DNA of 64,000 nucleotides from Shewanella halifaxensis HAW-EB4 (GTDB taxonomy: Bacteria > Pseudomonadota > Gammaproteobacteria > Enterobacterales > Shewanellaceae). The translations under genes and the position numbers were made by a program. The stretch covers positions 806,001 to 870,000 of the forward strand of contig NC_010334.1 in NCBI RefSeq assembly GCF_000019185.1, given 5' to 3'. The notes under the pieces were generated by a model. That model had not been told where the DNA came from. It saw nothing but the letters and a program-made list of their open reading frames with translations, and made no database searches. Positions 51,501 to 60,742 of this stretch are shown here, piece after piece (position 1 is the first letter of the stretch; each line of letters starts with the position of its first letter).

Positions 51501-52625
51501 TTAGCTCTTTAAGATCTCTAACGGTAGCGCCAACATCTCATCGCCGCTGGCGGCGAAGTACCAGATGATGCCAATGAGGGCACCAACGGTTAAGAAGTAC
51601 CAAACTGCTGAGAAAATCTGCCCATATCTATCCAATGGCAGAAGATGACTCTGGTGACGGGTTTTCCACTCAAACACAATTTCAGCACTGCCAATAAGCA
51701 GTAAGAAACCGAGTAGGGCTAGACCCAATGAGTAACTGATATAGACACCAACGGCGGCGCCAAGAATACAGGCCACCAATCCCATCTTACTGTTCATCGA
51801 AAAGCTGATGCTTTTAAGGATATGACCACCATCGAGCGGTAAAATAGGCAACAGATTAAATAGATTGAGTAGGGCGTTAAACGTGGCCAAACCGGCAAAG
51901 AATATATTACCTGTTATCCAGTAAGCGACGAGTGATGCTAGAGACATAAATAGACCAAAAGTCGGTCCCATGATGGAGATCACCACATCTTGCCAGCGAG
52001 TATTTATCTTCTCATCACTTAAGGCGAGGCCGCCCATAAACGGAATCAAGTAAATGCCTTTGGTTTTCATACCGAAGTATTTCATTGCGCGAATATGGCC
52101 ATACTCATGGAAGACTAAACAGGCGATAAGCGCCAGTGCAAATTGGAATGAAAATAGCCAAGAGTATGCGGCGACACTCGCCCCAGCCAAAAGCACCTTA
52201 ATCATCTTGGCACTCTTTAGCAGTTTAAAGCCCAGTGATGCGAGACCCACCACACTAAATTGTCTCTTCTCTGGGATGGGAGTCGTAGGCGTTTGGCGTT
52301 CAATATCTTTAGTGGTGCGCTGACCCGTAGTCATCACCTCACCGTCTTTTAGCAGCCGGTAGTCAATGATAAAGGGTTGCCACTGTAGGTCGGTTTCAAG
52401 GGTGATTGTGACTGTCTGAGCAGGCTCTGATTCGGCATCAATCGCCGCCACAAAAGCGGGATCTTGAATTGATAGCTCAAAACTATGGCTCTTTAGGCCT
52501 TCGTTATCGGGGCTGGCTTGAATAACTGAGACTAAGGTGTCGCCCCAAAATAGCTGTTGCCATCCTGCCAAAGAGCCTTCAAGGCGCAGCGGTTTTCCAA
52601 GGCAATCGATTTTCAATAATTCCAC
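51501..52625 (-). CDS. Site-2-protease-family (M50) membrane metalloprotease
   Basis: An intramembrane zinc protease of about 374 aa. The zinc motif HEYGH (about residue 175) sits in a hydrophobic segment and the third ligand motif LPLDGGHIL (about 263) in another; six or so helices surround them. The N-terminal 130 residues form a soluble strand-rich domain ending in a Lys/Arg linker. Targets are unknown. Start choice is uncertain: the frame opens with TTG at 52637, but GTG at 52625 has a GAG site 7 bp upstream and gives a VELLKIDCLGKPLRLEG start; I used the GTG. The gene stands apart from neighbours on the same strand. Confidence 0.85.
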   Translation of the reverse strand: MELLKIDCLGKPLRLEGSLAGWQQLFWGDTLVSVIQASPDNEGLKSHSFELSIQDPAFVAAIDAESEPAQTVTITLETDLQWQPFIIDYRLLKDGEVMTTGQRTTKDIERQTPTTPIPEKRQFSVVGLASLGFKLLKSAKMIKVLLAGASVAAYSWLFSFQFALALIACLVFHEYGHIRAMKYFGMKTKGIYLIPFMGGLALSDEKINTRWQDVVISIMGPTFGLFMSLASLVAYWITGNIFFAGLATFNALLNLFNLLPILPLDGGHILKSISFSMNSKMGLVACILGAAVGVYISYSLGLALLGFLLLIGSAEIVFEWKTRHQSHLLPLDRYGQIFSAVWYFLTVGALIGIIWYFAASGDEMLALPLEILKS

Positions 52626-52727
52626 GTTAAATCTCAAAGAAGAAAAGTAGGCTAATTATGCCGTGGATCTCCAGCTTAAGGAAAGTCGAAAGCTGTCGAA
52701 CTTTCCTGAGTAGGTAATAATTAACCG

Positions 52728-54392
52728 TTAATGGCTGTAATCGAAGTTTATTTCTTTATTCTGGTTCCTAATACGGCAAGGTCCATGCTCTCTTTGGGTT
52801 CGTTGAAACGCGGTTCCTATATGGAGTTCAACATTGGAGAAGACGTGTTTGCGCGCATCGATGTAATAGTGCTTGTAATAATTGTCCACTTCCATCTTTA
52901 GTGTGTCATATTCGAGCTCTTCTTGTGCCCTTATTGCGCTTATTCGGCGCTTTTCATCAAGCATCACTGTCACTTGTTCTACCATCATGGCGTCACCTTG
53001 CCACTGTGTCTTTGGCGGCAGTTTTCTTAGTTGAGCCTCGATATTTAAACCTGCGACAACCATCGATTTAATACTTTGATCTAACTGCTTGAGTTGTTCT
53101 TTCAAATCAGTCAGCTCCATGGCGCAAAAGACTTCTGTCTTTGTGTCTGCAGTCGCACCTAGTGCTACAGCTTTGATACCTTTATTCGCTTCAGCCTTGC
53201 CGCCAACAAGATCGCCACGGCGGCCGCTGGCATCACTCACTATCAGTTGCTGCTCTGTCTTGGTGTGACTATGCAAAAGCTGTTTGGTAACGAGGATATT
53301 GCCTAGAGCGTTAAGTTGGGAGTACTGCACGAATTGAGCGCTGATCTGACCTTGAGCGGTTAACTTAGTCGATAAACTTAAGTCTTTAAGTTGGCGGCCA
53401 ATGATCCCTTTACTGACGGTGATATCGCCTTTAGCCTCTAAGGTGGCTGAATCGACAAAGCCCATTACTGTTATATCACCTTGGCTTTTTACGACCATAC
53501 CTTCGCCCACATCGCCAGTAATCAACACACTGCCTTTAAAATCGACATGACCAAAGCCAACATCGACATTTTTTATCTGCAGTACATCATCGACCTGCAT
53601 TCCCGATGGCGTTTCAACGGGTTGCCCTGCAACGGTAGCGATGAGTTGGTTAGGATCATCTGGGCTGAACTCAGTGCCGTTGCCTGCGGTGAATTTAATA
53701 TCTTTGCCTGGCTTAGCATTTAGCTTTTCGCCATAGACGTTGTAGCCGTCAACGCCTTGGGTTGCTGGGTGTTTCACGATGAGCAGGTTGCCAGGCTTGA
53801 CCATGATAACTGCGCCGAGATTACGCATATCGACGGTGCCATCGCTATTTTGTTGCGGTTGTAGCAATCGCTCCCTAGCGAGGGACACTTTTCGATCTAG
53901 TTTAGCTGAAGTGCCGTTCACAGCGGCTCGACCATTAGCGATAATGCCATGACACTTTATGCCGGGTAAAAGGGTAGCAAATTCGGTAAGTAGCGCATCA
54001 ATTTTGGCCTTGCTAAGCCCCATGCTAATGCGTTGTAGCTTTAGGTTTCGCAGTACATCTCTAAGCCCTAAGTCTTTGCCTCCGAAGGCTGCGGTCAATA
54101 TCATGCTGGCCTGCATTTTATCGCTGGAGACATCGAAGCTTATTTCGGCGTCACGCCTTTCACCAATTTCAAAAAATAGCTCAATTTTACCCTCATCTTT
54201 CGGGTGCAACTGGTTGACTTGAATGACCGCTTGGGTGATCGCTGCCTGTAAAGGGCCCAAACAAGAGAAGTCAGGTAGAGCCAACAGTTGTCGTAGGTCA
54301 TCCTCGGTGATCGGTCCATGGAGGCTGGGGACGATTCTTAACTCGGCTTTTTGGTTATCTTGACTAAACTCAATGAGCTCTGGGCGTAACAT
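52728..54392 (-). CDS. FapA/DUF342-family protein
   Basis: A 554-aa cytoplasmic protein of the 'flagellar assembly protein A'/DUF342 family. The central part has the right-handed beta-helix-like repeats of the family ('IKNVDVGFGHVDFKGSVLITGDVGEGM', 'VKSQGDITVMGFVDSATLEAKGDITVSKGIIG'), preceded by the 'VNGTSAKLDRKV...RLLQPQQN' domain. The C-terminal 130 residues are helical and probably coiled coil ('LTDLKEQLKQLDQSIKSMV'). In Vibrio FapA influences polar flagellar assembly and glucose-dependent motility; whether this copy does so is unknown, as no flagellar genes lie nearby. Single-gene unit. Confidence 0.85.
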   Translation of the reverse strand: MLRPELIEFSQDNQKAELRIVPSLHGPITEDDLRQLLALPDFSCLGPLQAAITQAVIQVNQLHPKDEGKIELFFEIGERRDAEISFDVSSDKMQASMILTAAFGGKDLGLRDVLRNLKLQRISMGLSKAKIDALLTEFATLLPGIKCHGIIANGRAAVNGTSAKLDRKVSLARERLLQPQQNSDGTVDMRNLGAVIMVKPGNLLIVKHPATQGVDGYNVYGEKLNAKPGKDIKFTAGNGTEFSPDDPNQLIATVAGQPVETPSGMQVDDVLQIKNVDVGFGHVDFKGSVLITGDVGEGMVVKSQGDITVMGFVDSATLEAKGDITVSKGIIGRQLKDLSLSTKLTAQGQISAQFVQYSQLNALGNILVTKQLLHSHTKTEQQLIVSDASGRRGDLVGGKAEANKGIKAVALGATADTKTEVFCAMELTDLKEQLKQLDQSIKSMVVAGLNIEAQLRKLPPKTQWQGDAMMVEQVTVMLDEKRRISAIRAQEELEYDTLKMEVDNYYKHYYIDARKHVFSNVELHIGTAFQRTQREHGPCRIRNQNKEINFDYSH

Positions 54393-54577
54393 AAAAAACC
54401 CCGCTGTTTTTTTATTATTTTTATTAATGCAATAGGTATAAGAGACTGCTTAGCGAGTATAACCATATAAAAGCTTGGTTAAAAAGCGTCTGTGATAAAT
54501 AGTGTGAATCAAGGGCGTGAGATAAGGGCTCTAAGACATGATAGAGCTCATGCCATAGAGCTGATTTTTGCGGGTAG

Positions 54578-55603
54578 TTATTTTACGTTGGAATAAATTT
54601 TGTATTTATTGTTCTCGGCAGTGACATCAACTGAACCAAAGTGTTCTGCTATGGTGTCTGAATAAGGCAGATGGCGATTTGCGACAATATGGAATAACCC
54701 GCCAGTGGTTAGGTTTGCTGCACTGTCTTTTACAAAATTAGTGGCGATGTTAGTCGTGCTAGCGAGGCCATCATGAAATGGTGGATTGGAAATAATACCG
54801 TCATAGCGGCCAGCGGCTTGTGCTAGGCCATCAGATGCGAAGATTTTGGCATTAAATCCATTGGCTTGTAGGGTGAACTCGCAGGAGGCTAGTGCCATCG
54901 CATTGATATCAACACACTCAAGGGTTAGCTCAGGCTGAGCCTTGAGTAATGCGGCGGCAATAACGCCTGCACCACAGCCAAAGTCGAGTACTTTGCCGCG
55001 CATTTTAGGTAGATTTTCAAGTAACAGTTTTGTGCCTTCATCAAGTTTTTTCTCGCTAAATACACCCACTAAATTACAGATGGTTACCTGTCCTTGTGGG
55101 GTGTCGAGTTGATATCGGCTTATCCAGTCAGTTAGTTTTAATGTCGGAGCAGCTGCATTAAGCTCACTTAAAAATACGATACAGTGACGGGCATTATCGG
55201 CTTTAAAGGGTTTATCAAAGTAACTTGGTAACTGTTTAGGCAGAGACTTAATGCCACCTTTATTTTCCCCCACGACGATAAGCTGGCCTTGAGGCTTAAG
55301 GTGTTTTGCCGCCAAGTTAAATAGGTATGGCGCTAACGCTTTGGCTTTTGGAAAGTACACAATAACCGTATCGAAACTCTCATCATTGGGGAGTTGATGG
55401 CCAAAGTGGAGTGTTAAATTAGCCGCCGCATATGGCTGCATCATCAAGTGATGATGATAATCTAATGCTAATCCACATACGCTGCGGGCTGTATTCAAAA
55501 GCTCTTTGGGTAGATGGTCGCCTTCATAGTTAAGCACCAATACAGATTGGTCTTTGACTAAATCACGGTTTCTGAGAAGGACTTGCGAAGCGTTGGTTAG
55601 CAT
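54578..55603 (-). CDS. rsmC: 16S rRNA m2G1207 methyltransferase
   Basis: A 341-aa two-domain SAM methyltransferase that modifies G1207 of 16S rRNA in the 30S subunit. The N-terminal degenerate methyltransferase domain starts 'TNASQVLLRNRDLV', as in E. coli RsmC. The C-terminal catalytic domain has 'GVFSEKKLDEGTKLLLENLP', the SAM motif VLDFGCGAGVIAAALL (about 205-220) and the N6/N2-methyltransferase signature SNPPFHDG (about 271). Length equals E. coli RsmC (343). The assignment is firm. Confidence 0.96.
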   Translation of the reverse strand: MLTNASQVLLRNRDLVKDQSVLVLNYEGDHLPKELLNTARSVCGLALDYHHHLMMQPYAAANLTLHFGHQLPNDESFDTVIVYFPKAKALAPYLFNLAAKHLKPQGQLIVVGENKGGIKSLPKQLPSYFDKPFKADNARHCIVFLSELNAAAPTLKLTDWISRYQLDTPQGQVTICNLVGVFSEKKLDEGTKLLLENLPKMRGKVLDFGCGAGVIAAALLKAQPELTLECVDINAMALASCEFTLQANGFNAKIFASDGLAQAAGRYDGIISNPPFHDGLASTTNIATNFVKDSAANLTTGGLFHIVANRHLPYSDTIAEHFGSVDVTAENNKYKIYSNVK

Positions 55604-55705
55604 GAGTATTCAAGGTCGAAGTTTAATTGTCTGTAATTATACCCAAACCGCCTTCGAATGCGAGTTTGGCACTCTTTTGCGTGTTGACGAAGATTGGATA
55701 GGTAT

Positions 55706-55732
55706 AAAAAAGACCGCAGATGACAGCGGCCT
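55706..55732 (-). terminator. Terminator of the alkaline phosphatase unit
   Basis: AGACCGC / GCGGCCT stem (one mismatch) with an 8-nt loop; on the minus strand it is followed by T6. Confidence 0.7.
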
Positions 55733-55774
55733 TTCCTGATTTAAGTGAAGCGTATTAAATGATAAGCGTATTGA

Positions 55775-57085
55775 CTACGGCTGCTCCTGACGTGGCAATA
55801 AACTCATCATTTTTTCGGCGATATTGGTATTGTCTTGATTGCCTTTAAACAGATCGGCCGCAGGGCCCGCGGCAAAAACCTGTACATCGCCACCCGTGTG
55901 ACCACTGGTGGTCCAGCCGGTGAAGCTACGACTATCGATAAGCTGTTTTAGGCTGGTTTCGAGTGCGACCTTACCTTGCATACGCGCATTACTCAGGCGC
56001 TGCAATTCATCTTGCTTGAGTTCAAAGCCTAGCTGTTGACTCACAAACGCTTGCCAATCATCGATGGCGATCGCTTGCTCTGCTATGGTAGCAGGGCTTG
56101 CTTGAATACCTTGGAGTAAAGCGGTATCCCAAGCATATTCGCCATTGGCTCCGATAGAGAGGCCGCCGGTATTATGATCGGCAGTAATAACCATCAAGGT
56201 GTCTGGGTTAGCGCGCACAAATTGCTCGACAACTTCGATGGCATTGGCAAAGCCATGCATCTCGCCCATGGCGCTGGCGATATCGTTGTTATGCCCCGCC
56301 CAGTCAATTAGGCTACCTTCAACCAGTAGTACAAAGCCTTTTTCGTTTTGTGACAGTAGCTCTAAGGCCTTTTGGGTCAGCAAGCTTAACTGAGCCGAGT
56401 CTTGTTGATCGATAACCCATGGCATCTGCACTTCGGCAAACAGACCTAAGGCTTTACCTTGGGTTAGCGTATCGAGCTGGCTAAGCTGGCTAATATGCTG
56501 GTAACCCTTGGCGGTAAATTGTTCAAGTAACGCTTCAGGGAAGAACTTCTGTCCCCCACCGAGTATGACGTCGGTATCAGAGCTTAAGTAGCTTTGCGCT
56601 ATTTCGTCGTAATTACGACGGCTTTCATTATGAGTAAGAAACGCGGCGGGGGTAGCATGATTGACTTGAGAGGTGACGGCCACGCCAGTTGCCATGCCGC
56701 GCGCTTTAGCCATCTGCATAATGGTGGTTAGCGGGCGCTTGTCTACGTCAACCGAGATGGCACCGTTATAGCTCTTAACGCCAGTGGCAAGCGCCGTCGC
56801 TGAGGCGGCAGAATCAGTCACATAACCACTTTTCCTTGCTGGATAAGTCGATGCCATGCCGACAAGTAACCTATCAAAAACAGTTTGCTCTATCTCTTCG
56901 GTATCAGGATTATCTTGGTAGTAACGATAGGCACTGGTGTACGCCGGGCCCATGCCATCACCTATCATAATAATCATATTCTTAGGGCGTGATGGCGCAT
57001 CGTGAATATCGACGTTAGCCGCTGCAAATAGGGGCAACAAAACTAGGGCGCTAATGGTCCAAGTGAGTGTTTTTGTTAAGTTCAT
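55775..57085 (-). CDS. Periplasmic alkaline phosphatase
   Basis: A 436-aa enzyme with a signal peptide (MNLTKTLTWTISALVLLPLFAAA). The first metal site IIMIGDGMGPAY (about 38), the nucleophile Ser in YVTDSAASATALATGVK (about 88-104), the metal ligands in 'VEGSLIDWAGHNND' (about 255), VITADHNTGG (about 303) and a late 'TTSGHTGGDVQVFA' (His, about 395) match the PhoA-type superfamily. It releases phosphate from organic monoesters. It lies 14 bp after gshB on the same strand and may be co-transcribed with it. I see no clear Pho box directly upstream. Confidence 0.94.
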   Translation of the reverse strand: MNLTKTLTWTISALVLLPLFAAANVDIHDAPSRPKNMIIMIGDGMGPAYTSAYRYYQDNPDTEEIEQTVFDRLLVGMASTYPARKSGYVTDSAASATALATGVKSYNGAISVDVDKRPLTTIMQMAKARGMATGVAVTSQVNHATPAAFLTHNESRRNYDEIAQSYLSSDTDVILGGGQKFFPEALLEQFTAKGYQHISQLSQLDTLTQGKALGLFAEVQMPWVIDQQDSAQLSLLTQKALELLSQNEKGFVLLVEGSLIDWAGHNNDIASAMGEMHGFANAIEVVEQFVRANPDTLMVITADHNTGGLSIGANGEYAWDTALLQGIQASPATIAEQAIAIDDWQAFVSQQLGFELKQDELQRLSNARMQGKVALETSLKQLIDSRSFTGWTTSGHTGGDVQVFAAGPAADLFKGNQDNTNIAEKMMSLLPRQEQP

Positions 57086-57099
57086 GCCGGATCCTTTGG

Positions 57100-58053
57100 C
57101 TAAGCCGACTTATTAATGCGTGCTTCGATAGCATCCATCAACATGCCGGTGATGTCGACATCAAACGCCGCTTCAATTTCTTTGATACAGGTAGGGCTGG
57201 TAACGTTTATCTCGGTAAGCTTGTCACCGATAACATCTAGGCCGACAAAGATAAGGCCGCGCCTCTTAAGTTCAGGGCCAATTGTGCGGGCAATATGCCA
57301 ATCTGACTCTGATAACGGCTGCGCCACACCTCGACCACCGGCGGCTAGGTTGCCACGGGTTTCGCCCTTTTGTGGTATACGTGCTAACGAATAGGGTACC
57401 GGTTCGCCATCGACCACTAAGATGCGCTTGTCACCTGAGGTGATATCGGGAATAAAGGCTTGCGCCATCGCATAGCGCTGTCCGTACTCGGTTAAGGTTT
57501 CGATGATCACGCCCGTATTAGGATCGCCAGCCTTCATTCTGAAAATCAATGTGCCCCCCATACCATCGAGTGGCTTGAGGATGATATCGCCCTTGGCTTG
57601 ATGAAAGGCGCGAATGCGCTGCTCATCGCGGGTCACGATGGTTTCAGGGGTAAACTCAGCGAACCAAGCAGTAAACAGCTTTTCGTTAGCATCACGCAGG
57701 CTTTGCGGTTTATTAACAATTAGTACGCCTTGCTCTTCGGCGCGCTCAAGCATATAGGTCGCGTAGATAAACTCTGTATCGAAAGGAGGGTCTTTACGCA
57801 TTAAGATCACGTCTAGATCGGCAAGTGGTGTATCGATAGCTTCTTCGAGCTGATACCACTGCTGGGGATCATTTTTAACGGTCAGTGCGCTCATGGTCGC
57901 CATCGCTTGGCCGTTTACCATGGCAAGATCTTTCATCTCCATGTAGAAAAGCTGATAACCACGGGACTGGGCAGCCATTAACATGGCAAAGCTTGAGTCT
58001 TTCTTGATGTTGATCTCGCTGATGGGATCCATCACGATGCCGAGTTTAATCAT
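57100..58053 (-). CDS. gshB: Glutathione synthetase
   Basis: A 317-aa ATP-grasp enzyme that joins gamma-glutamylcysteine and glycine. The start 'KLGIVMDPISEINIKKDSSFAMLMAAQ' is diagnostic of bacterial GshB. Further landmarks are VILMRKDPPFDTEF (about 83), 'DIILKPLDGMGGTLIFR' (ATP-grasp Lys and glycine loop, about 155), 'GGRGVAQPLSE' and 'EINVTSPTCIKEIE' near the C-terminus (metal and substrate ligands). Length equals E. coli GshB (316). It is followed closely by alkaline phosphatase and preceded by rsmE, an order I recall in related genomes. Confidence 0.97.
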   Translation of the reverse strand: MIKLGIVMDPISEINIKKDSSFAMLMAAQSRGYQLFYMEMKDLAMVNGQAMATMSALTVKNDPQQWYQLEEAIDTPLADLDVILMRKDPPFDTEFIYATYMLERAEEQGVLIVNKPQSLRDANEKLFTAWFAEFTPETIVTRDEQRIRAFHQAKGDIILKPLDGMGGTLIFRMKAGDPNTGVIIETLTEYGQRYAMAQAFIPDITSGDKRILVVDGEPVPYSLARIPQKGETRGNLAAGGRGVAQPLSESDWHIARTIGPELKRRGLIFVGLDVIGDKLTEINVTSPTCIKEIEAAFDVDITGMLMDAIEARINKSA

Positions 58054-58197
58054 GGAGCGTATTCCTTATCTTGTATTCGTTTCAACGATAAATATGGGGG
58101 CGAGTGAGCCTATTTTCTAGCGTTGTACTCATAAACGTTTCTATGTAGCGGTGCGTGATACAGGCCACCGCTTTGAGGTGTAGCAATACCCGTGGGC

Positions 58198-58929
58198 TTA
58201 TCCAATATCCCCGAACTTGAGCTGTAGAGCACTGATTGTTGTTAGTGCCGCAGTTTCGGTGCGCAGTACGCGTGGTCCTAACAATACATCGGTAAATTGG
58301 TGCTCTTCGGTCATGGCGATTTCGGGTGCGGATAACCCACCTTCTGGGCCGATAACGAGTCTTACTCTGTTATTCGGTAAGGTTAGGCCATTCACGCCGT
58401 GAGAGGCTCTTGGATGTAGATTGAGTTTGACGGCATCGGACGGCTCGGCGCACCAATCGCTAAGCTGCATAGCTGGGCGAATTACAGGAACGACACTGCG
58501 ACCCGATTGCTCACAAGCACTGACCACAATCTTCTGCCACTGCTGAATTTTCTTCTCTAAGCGTTCACCGCTAAGCTTAACGCCGCAGCGCTCTGAAAAC
58601 AGTGGTGTAATCGTATTTACACCAAGTTCTACAGACTTTTGAATGGTAAAATCCATTCTATCGCCGCGTGAAATCACCTGACCTAAATGTAAGTGCAGTG
58701 GTGACTCGCTGTTATTGGCCTCGCAAGAGAGGACCTTGACTTCGACATTTTTCTTACTGGCGCTGATGATTTCGGCTAGGTAGTCATTGCCGTCACCATT
58801 AAAAAGGCTAACTTGCTCGCCAACGGACATTCTTAGGACGCGACCAACGTGACCCGCAGCCTCATCATCTAAAGCGACTGCCTGGCCGATGACTAGCGAT
58901 GATTCTTGATAAATTCTTGGCACTCTCAT
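58198..58929 (-). CDS. rsmE: 16S rRNA m3U1498 methyltransferase
   Basis: A 243-aa SPOUT-class enzyme that methylates N3 of U1498. The PUA-like N-terminal part ('MRVPRIYQE', 'HVGRVLRMSVGEQVSLFNGDG') and the trefoil-knot SAM site near the C-terminus ('VRLVIGPEGGLSAPEIAM', then GPRVLRTETAALTTISALQ) are family signatures, as is 'KSVELGVNTITPLFSERCGV'. Length equals E. coli RsmE (243). The stop of endA lies 13 bp upstream, so endA-rsmE form one unit. Confidence 0.97.
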   Translation of the reverse strand: MRVPRIYQESSLVIGQAVALDDEAAGHVGRVLRMSVGEQVSLFNGDGNDYLAEIISASKKNVEVKVLSCEANNSESPLHLHLGQVISRGDRMDFTIQKSVELGVNTITPLFSERCGVKLSGERLEKKIQQWQKIVVSACEQSGRSVVPVIRPAMQLSDWCAEPSDAVKLNLHPRASHGVNGLTLPNNRVRLVIGPEGGLSAPEIAMTEEHQFTDVLLGPRVLRTETAALTTISALQLKFGDIG

Positions 58930-58942
58930 GATTTTACTAGCC

Positions 58943-59686
58943 TTATTCTGCGTATGTTTGCGAGTCTTTTAAGCGCTGACATTGAGCTTGTACAAACTCA
59001 TTGTGATTGCCTTGAACTTTGGCAATCTCTGTATCGCGTCGACATTCAATAGTATCAACTGGATAGGTTTTATCCCATGCTTTAAATAACTTTAATTGGC
59101 TCTTGGACATTTTCAATGAGTAAGTTTGCTGCATATAGAGGTAGGTTCGCGCGATTTGGCCACGCGTGTGCGCTGGTGGCTGAACCTTACGGCCTTTAAA
59201 GTCGACACTCACTTGGCATTGACCATATTGTGTCGGCTTGGCGTTCCATTGGCTAAATCGATAATTACTGCGATCACCGTTAACTTCGCCAATAGCGGGG
59301 ACTAGGTTGTGTAGATCGGCTTCCATCTTCTTGAAGACCTTGTCTTTACGGCCACAGTTCTTACGTCCTCCCTCTTGCCAGCAAAGGCGTTGGTGACCAA
59401 ATTCCCACGCGGCGACAACGTGTTCCCACTCGATGCGCGCGGCGCGTTTTTCCTGTTTTCTAACTTCATAGCCGCAGCGTTCAAAGTCGGTAGTCCACTT
59501 CTTACCTTTGACTTCAATGTCACAGCCGCAATAAAAACTGGTTTGGGGTAAGTTTTTAAGATAAATGCTTCTGGCCAGTTTTTTCGCTTGGTTAAAGCTT
59601 TTTGGATGAGAGGGGGAAGCCTGCGTTGTTTGAGGTAACAGCCACATAAGGCCGAGCGCTACGGTGAGCACTTTAATAAATGACAT
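58943..59686 (-). CDS. endA: Periplasmic endonuclease I
   Basis: A 247-aa DNase with a signal peptide (hydrophobic VLTVALGLMWLLPQTTQA). Mature text shows the endonuclease I landmarks: 'FYCGCDIEVKGKKWTTDFERCGYEVR' (paired cysteines), 'RIEWEHVVAAWEFGHQ' with the catalytic His (about 91), 'DLHNLVPAIGEVNGDRSNYRF' (Mg/Asn site, about 127) and 'YGQCQVSVDFKGRKVQPP'. Length compares with E. coli EndA (235) and Vibrio Vvn/Dns (231). It degrades incoming double-stranded DNA in the periplasm. It precedes rsmE by 13 bp. Confidence 0.96.
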   Translation of the reverse strand: MSFIKVLTVALGLMWLLPQTTQASPSHPKSFNQAKKLARSIYLKNLPQTSFYCGCDIEVKGKKWTTDFERCGYEVRKQEKRAARIEWEHVVAAWEFGHQRLCWQEGGRKNCGRKDKVFKKMEADLHNLVPAIGEVNGDRSNYRFSQWNAKPTQYGQCQVSVDFKGRKVQPPAHTRGQIARTYLYMQQTYSLKMSKSQLKLFKAWDKTYPVDTIECRRDTEIAKVQGNHNEFVQAQCQRLKDSQTYAE

Positions 59687-59842
59687 CTAAAAAAATCCCT
59701 AAAAAATAACTTTAAATAACGAATCGTTTGTTCGCTGGCCGAGGATTGTATGTGAGCGGCCGGTTTGTCGCAATGTTAGATTTGTCGCGATGTTACGGGG
59801 AAAAGATACCGAGTCGATAAGCAGATAAACTGCCGTGAGACG

Positions 59843-60427
59843 CTACTTAGATAAGGACACTGGCTCAGATGTTAATTGTTGACGGCATCTGCGGCAGCGG
59901 TACTGGGTTTCGCCTCTAATCACCTTGTTGTGACGGCGAATGCTCAGATCCACAGGACCACATTGGCAGTGATATTCGAAGGTTTTTCCCTCGACGCTGC
60001 GGGTGTCGAAGCTGTGGGTTGTGCGCGGAACCCTAGCATATATATGCTGCATCAGATGTTGCCACTCAAGCCCATGGGGTTTTATTCGACCATAGAGTTG
60101 GTAAGCGAGTAGATGGCTGATCTCATGGGGAACCACATCATCAAGGAAGGCTTGCTGGTTATCGTTAAGTAGTTTGGGGTTAAAGCGTAACTTGTTTAAC
60201 TGTAGATGAGCGGTGCCAGCACTCTTGCCACGCAGAGCAAAACTTATCTCCGGCCTAGGAAAGCGTTTGCCAAGCTTAGATTCTGCGATTTGGTAGCAAT
60301 GCTCGACTTGCTGAGCCAGCTGTTGCTGTAACGGATCTGAAAAGGTCACGACAGGGTGAGACTTTAAAGTCGGTAGCGATGACTTTATACCCGGTAAGGA
60401 TCTGAAAAGATTAAGCGATTTGAACAT
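59843..60427 (-). CDS. sprT: SprT-family zinc metallopeptidase-like protein
   Basis: A 194-aa protein with the zinc motif HEISHLLAYQLYG (HExxH, about residue 103) and a third ligand region 'PHGLEWQHLM', followed by a C-terminal zinc ribbon with CQCG and CRRC pairs. N-terminal 'QQVEHCYQIAESKLGKRFPRPEISF' is typical of bacterial SprT. Its role in bacteria is not well defined; the eukaryotic relatives (Spartan) cut DNA-protein crosslinks. It lies next to endA on the same strand but is separated by 156 bp. Confidence 0.92.
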   Translation of the reverse strand: MFKSLNLFRSLPGIKSSLPTLKSHPVVTFSDPLQQQLAQQVEHCYQIAESKLGKRFPRPEISFALRGKSAGTAHLQLNKLRFNPKLLNDNQQAFLDDVVPHEISHLLAYQLYGRIKPHGLEWQHLMQHIYARVPRTTHSFDTRSVEGKTFEYHCQCGPVDLSIRRHNKVIRGETQYRCRRCRQQLTSEPVSLSK

Positions 60428-60438
60428 TTATTCTCACA

Positions 60439-60490
60439 ACTGGACTGAAATTCCAAACTGAAATACTGGACTGAAAACTGGACTGAAATA
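60439..60490. repeat. Short direct repeats of ACTGGACTGAAA type
   Basis: The motif (C)TGGACTGAAA occurs three times with a variant CAAACTGAAA between, within about 50 bp just upstream of sprT. It looks like slippage-derived simple repeats. Confidence 0.6.
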
Positions 60491-60594
60491 ATAGCACTCA
60501 ACAAGCTAAGCTTGGTTATTTTACCCTAGAGGAAGGAGGCAGACCAGCGTAACTCGAGTCTATGGGGGAGGGCGAGTTTAGGCTTGTGCTCAGC

Positions 60595-60688
60595 ACTGTC
60601 TATTGATTTGAGTACTGTCTATTGATTTGAGTACTGTCTACTGACTTGAGCACTGCTACTGATTTAAGTACTGTCTAACTATCTTGCT
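60595..60688. repeat. 19-bp tandem repeat array (about five units)
   Basis: Unit ACTGTCTATTGATTTGAGT occurs twice perfectly (60595-60632), then as ACTGTCTACTGACTTGAGC, an 18-bp ACTGCTACTGATTTAAGT and a decayed fifth unit. It is intergenic, between sprT and the pyroglutamyl-peptidase-like gene. Copy number is probably variable between strains. Confidence 0.85.
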
Positions 60689-60742
60689 TGCTCGTTTAAG
60701 CACACGCGTACACAAACGAGCTAGATTAAGCCTAGTTACAAT

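Noticed and set aside
60595..60688. CRISPR array
   Set aside because: Units are 19 bp head-to-tail without spacers; a plain tandem repeat.
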